Source of the DNA: OLB9 sp041392785
Lineage (GTDB): Bacteria; Bacteroidota; Bacteroidia; Chitinophagales; Saprospiraceae
Length of the DNA: 64,000 nucleotides
Direction: 5' to 3'
NCBI GenBank assembly: GCA_041392785.1
Contig: JAWKLK010000003.1
Span: 275,411-339,410 of the forward strand
Part shown: positions 61,908-64,000 of the stretch, in pieces
Layout: each line of letters starts with the position of its first letter
How positions within the stretch are numbered: position 1 is the first letter of the stretch
The notes under the pieces: generated by a model
Seen by the model: only the letters and a program-made list of their open reading frames with translations
Databases searched by the model: none
What the model was told of the DNA's origin: nothing
Program-made: the position numbers and the translations under genes

Positions 61908-63755
61908 TCACCTCTTCACCACCTTACCTTCTCTTACTACTACATCTTCTCCCTTCCTTCTTGAGGGAAGGGCTGGGGATGGGTTGACAAAATCCACTAC
62001 CTTCCACACATACATACCAGCTTGTAAACCACGCATGTCTATGCTATTCTGGCCATAATACATGCGCTGCGTGAGTACGGCTCTACCTGTGATGTCATAG
62101 ATCATGATCTGTCCATGACCAGGGACATACTCGCCAAGGGTCACTAAAAGATAATCTTCGACTGGATTAGGGAAGAGTGTGATATCTGCTCTTGTTATCT
62201 GCGTGTCATCACTATTGACGGTGCCCAGGGTGATGTCTCTACATACAGTATTGCTGCTATTTTCATTACTGACGGTGAGGCAGACATGGTAAGTGCCGTT
62301 GCCCGAAAAGGTGTGGTATGGATGTTGTGTGGTGACTCGTGGGCTGCCGTCACCAAAATCCCACACCCATGTCTCAGGTCTGAAGTAGCTGAGATCCGTA
62401 AAACGCAGCCTGAGATAGTCTATGCTATCTGGCTCGTAACGGTACTTTGCAACAGGATGATTATCAAGACCCAGTGTGTCACATGGTGAGCCATCTAGTG
62501 GACCTAGGCGATAGTGCGGGAAGTTGGGGATGGTCCAGTGGTTGTTTGGTATTTTCAGCGCATGTTGCCGAAAAGAACAGGCTTGACCTGCTTCGTTGGG
62601 ATAGTCCATGATGTGCATGTGTCTAGCTGAACCATACCCGGAGACATTGTAAAGCCTTCCATCGGGGCCGTAAGCCCAATACCCGAAAGTAGTAAAATAT
62701 AAGTATTCATGTGGGTGACTTTGAAATCCATCAAATGTATCTAACAGTATTCTGGACTTCTTTATTTCTGTAGCATCCATGTCATATTGATAGAGCTCAT
62801 AGTCATTGTTGGCATATAGGTATTTGCCATCGGGAGAAAAGATAGCACCTATACCAAGACCTGCTTCATAAGTAGGAATGGTATCAAATATCCCATTAGA
62901 AAACGTACCTGTACATCGATCAAAATCAAAAATGGAGATTATGGTATATTTAGTCCATATCAACGCATCAATACTGACAAATTTTGTCCCATCTAAAGAA
63001 AAATACATGTTCCCAATACCTATACCCTTGTTAAAAAGTCCTATTTGTTGTGAATTAATTAACTTTATTCCATCTTTGTTCAATAAATAGGAATAGTAAT
63101 GGACATTATCTTCACCAATAAGTATTATCCACCAGTCTCTTCCATTTGAATGTCTAACTGCTTGAATTGAGTTTTTAATTTTCTCATTATGAAATTGAAT
63201 ATCTTTTGCAACGAGTACTCCATTCCTATCTTCTTTACTTTTGGAAATTATTCCATATTTACCAATCTCTACATTTTCATAATTCTCCCCAAGGTATATA
63301 GTGGCATAAAAAATAGAATCTGACTTTCCAGGCCATGGTAAAAATAGCATTCCTTGGGGAAGTGTAAATCCAAAATTTCGGATAATATTGGCATGTTCTA
63401 CTCGCCACAGTTCCCAAAAGGCACCGTAATTGATAGTATCTGCCCCAAGTAGAACTTTACCATCTACTCCATCTATGCTCATCCCATTGCTGTAACAAAA
63501 TAATTCTCCTGTTGGATGACATAAGGAGGCACAAGTAGCATCAAACTTCATTGGACGCGCAGGCATCCATTCGAATCTCATTGGGTCTTCATTAAAATTA
63601 AGTTTAAAGGAAGTCCAAAAGGAGTCTATTGCTGGGGATCTGTAGCCTCCATCGTCCCCCATTACCCAGAAATAATCTTCCTTTTGTGCATGTAATACAT
63701 CAGATATTAATAAAATAAGGGTAAATAGGAAGGGTACTTTTGTAATAGATGACAT
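61908..63755 (-). CDS. T9SS-exported protein with PKD domain
   Basis: A 615-residue secreted protein. A signal peptide ends near residue 22 (SDVLHAQ). About 430 residues carry WD- or propeller-like strands (LLNKDGIKLINSQQIG, AIFSPDGKYLYANNDYELYQ). A PKD domain follows (TWVWDFGDGSPRVTTQHPYHTFSGNG). The T9SS sorting domain starts ADITLFPNPVEDYLLV. Its last turn is interrupted by FVNPSPALPSRRKG, encoded by a palindromic repeat (61951-61972), before the normal end VVREGKVVKR. A role in surface adhesion or recognition is plausible but unproven. Confidence 0.85.
   Translation of the reverse strand: MSSITKVPFLFTLILLISDVLHAQKEDYFWVMGDDGGYRSPAIDSFWTSFKLNFNEDPMRFEWMPARPMKFDATCASLCHPTGELFCYSNGMSIDGVDGKVLLGADTINYGAFWELWRVEHANIIRNFGFTLPQGMLFLPWPGKSDSIFYATIYLGENYENVEIGKYGIISKSKEDRNGVLVAKDIQFHNEKIKNSIQAVRHSNGRDWWIILIGEDNVHYYSYLLNKDGIKLINSQQIGLFNKGIGIGNMYFSLDGTKFVSIDALIWTKYTIISIFDFDRCTGTFSNGIFDTIPTYEAGLGIGAIFSPDGKYLYANNDYELYQYDMDATEIKKSRILLDTFDGFQSHPHEYLYFTTFGYWAYGPDGRLYNVSGYGSARHMHIMDYPNEAGQACSFRQHALKIPNNHWTIPNFPHYRLGPLDGSPCDTLGLDNHPVAKYRYEPDSIDYLRLRFTDLSYFRPETWVWDFGDGSPRVTTQHPYHTFSGNGTYHVCLTVSNENSSNTVCRDITLGTVNSDDTQITRADITLFPNPVEDYLLVTLGEYVPGHGQIMIYDITGRAVLTQRMYYGQNSIDMRGLQAGMYVWKVVDFVNPSPALPSRRKGEDVVVREGKVVKR
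61951..61972. repeat. REP-like palindromic repeat inside the T9SS sorting domain
   Basis: CCCTTCC (61951-61957) pairs with GGAAGGG (61966-61972) around an 8-base loop, inside a GC-rich stretch of about 45 bases in an otherwise AT-rich gene. It is in frame and encodes NPSPALPSRRKG, a peptide typical of read-through of dispersed Bacteroidota repeats. Confidence 0.6.
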
Positions 63756-63794
63756 TTTTTTAATTTATGGATGATTGAATGGCTTATCAAATAA

Positions 63795-63822
63795 AATTCG
63801 GGCGAGACCCCTCGCCCGAATT
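63795..63822 (-). terminator. terminator of the 46-residue gene
   Basis: AATTCGGGCGAG and CTCGCCCGAATT form a 12-bp perfect stem with an ACCC loop, followed on the minus strand by TTATTTG. It lies 11 bases after the stop of the small reading frame and 40 bases before the T9SS gene. Confidence 0.72.
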
Positions 63823-63833
63823 CATACTTTTGA

Positions 63834-63974
63834 TTACAGTTTTACAAGTTTTATAAATTCCTCTCTACCATTACACCGCTTGTCGAAGTTTGCAACTTCC
63901 ATACCATATCCTTCTGGTCTGTGACCGAATACAGATGACCAGTTTTTAATAATTCCATTTTTCATTAATTCCAT
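63834..63974 (-). CDS. small protein of 46 residues, unknown
   Basis: A short reading frame starting MELMKNGIIKNWSSVFGH and ending REEFIKLVKL, with ATG 63974, a second ATG at 63965 and TAA at 63834. It is followed after 11 bases by a 12-bp perfect terminator hairpin on the same strand, which is the main reason to take it as a gene. It has no signal peptide, no membrane helix and one Cys. The promoter would lie at or beyond the window edge. I do not recognise the protein. Confidence 0.5.
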   Translation of the reverse strand: MELMKNGIIKNWSSVFGHRPEGYGMEVANFDKRCNGREEFIKLVKL

Positions 63975-64000
63975 GCTCGTTTATGTTTAGCTTTGACAAA

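Noticed and set aside
61863..61917. Inverted repeat GAAGAGGT/ACCTCTTC as a terminator after the heme lipoprotein gene
   Set aside because: The loop is about 39 bases and no T run follows, so it is unlikely to terminate transcription.
1..64000. tRNA, rRNA, riboswitch or CRISPR features
   Set aside because: I looked for cloverleaf-like, rRNA-like and regularly spaced repeat patterns and found none I could support. A covariance-model scan would be decisive but was not possible.

Overview
The window is AT-rich chromosomal DNA from a Bacteroidota bacterium, most likely of the Saprospiraceae type. Four things point there. Proteins carry type IX secretion (T9SS) C-terminal sorting domains at 40.7 and 61.9 kb. 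At least 15 genes are preceded by the Bacteroidota -7 promoter box TAnnTTTG. FtsZ ends in the Bacteroidota-type tail NNSFLYNNVD. The division cluster has no murF, which is the usual Bacteroidota order. I saw no rRNA, tRNA, CRISPR array, prophage or replication origin.

Layout. 0.1-13.6 kb is housekeeping and envelope genes: deoB, a tatC operon, a TPR lipoprotein, a secreted alpha/beta hydrolase, a TMTC-like membrane TPR protein, a NagZ-type glycosidase fused to a serine hydrolase, and parE. An insertion sequence follows at 13.75-15.05 kb, then a NarL-type response regulator. From 16.7 to 32.3 kb runs the complete division and cell-wall (dcw) cluster on the + strand: mraZ, rsmH, ftsL-like, ftsI-type PBP, murE, mraY, murD, ftsW, murG, murC, ftsQ-like, ftsA, ftsZ. 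It starts at an apparent MraZ operator and ends at a strong terminator.

32.5-42.1 kb is an accessory island bracketed by two identical 31-bp terminator sequences. On the - strand it holds four tandem lipocalin-like lipoproteins, each with the same 21-bp element just before its start codon, then another lipoprotein and a 1049-residue secreted TPR-CHAT (caspase-like) protease. Divergent from the protease are an ECF sigma factor, a one-helix membrane protein that looks like its anti-sigma factor, and a T9SS-exported protein. A protease-sensing signalling circuit is the most interesting hypothesis in the window.

42.2-64 kb returns to mostly housekeeping genes: DUF1697, a frameshifted glgA, a UbiD-family decarboxylase, DUF2795, queA, an ABC permease, a second copy of the IS, cvfB-like, yajC, purK-purE, a FemAB-like acyltransferase, rpmI-rplT, cdd, a CBS protein, a propeller/SprB/OmpA protein, a CHAP amidase, ctlX, a heme-binding lipoprotein, a T9SS/PKD protein carrying an in-frame palindromic repeat in its sorting domain, and a probable 46-residue gene at the right edge.

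The two IS copies are 1298 bp each, in the same orientation, and differ at about three positions. Each uses an A AAA AAG slippery site to join its two reading frames. Their target duplications differ, so they inserted independently. Start codons were often moved inward from the longest reading frame when a signal peptide, a conserved N-terminus or a -7 box favoured it; these cases are stated in the entries.
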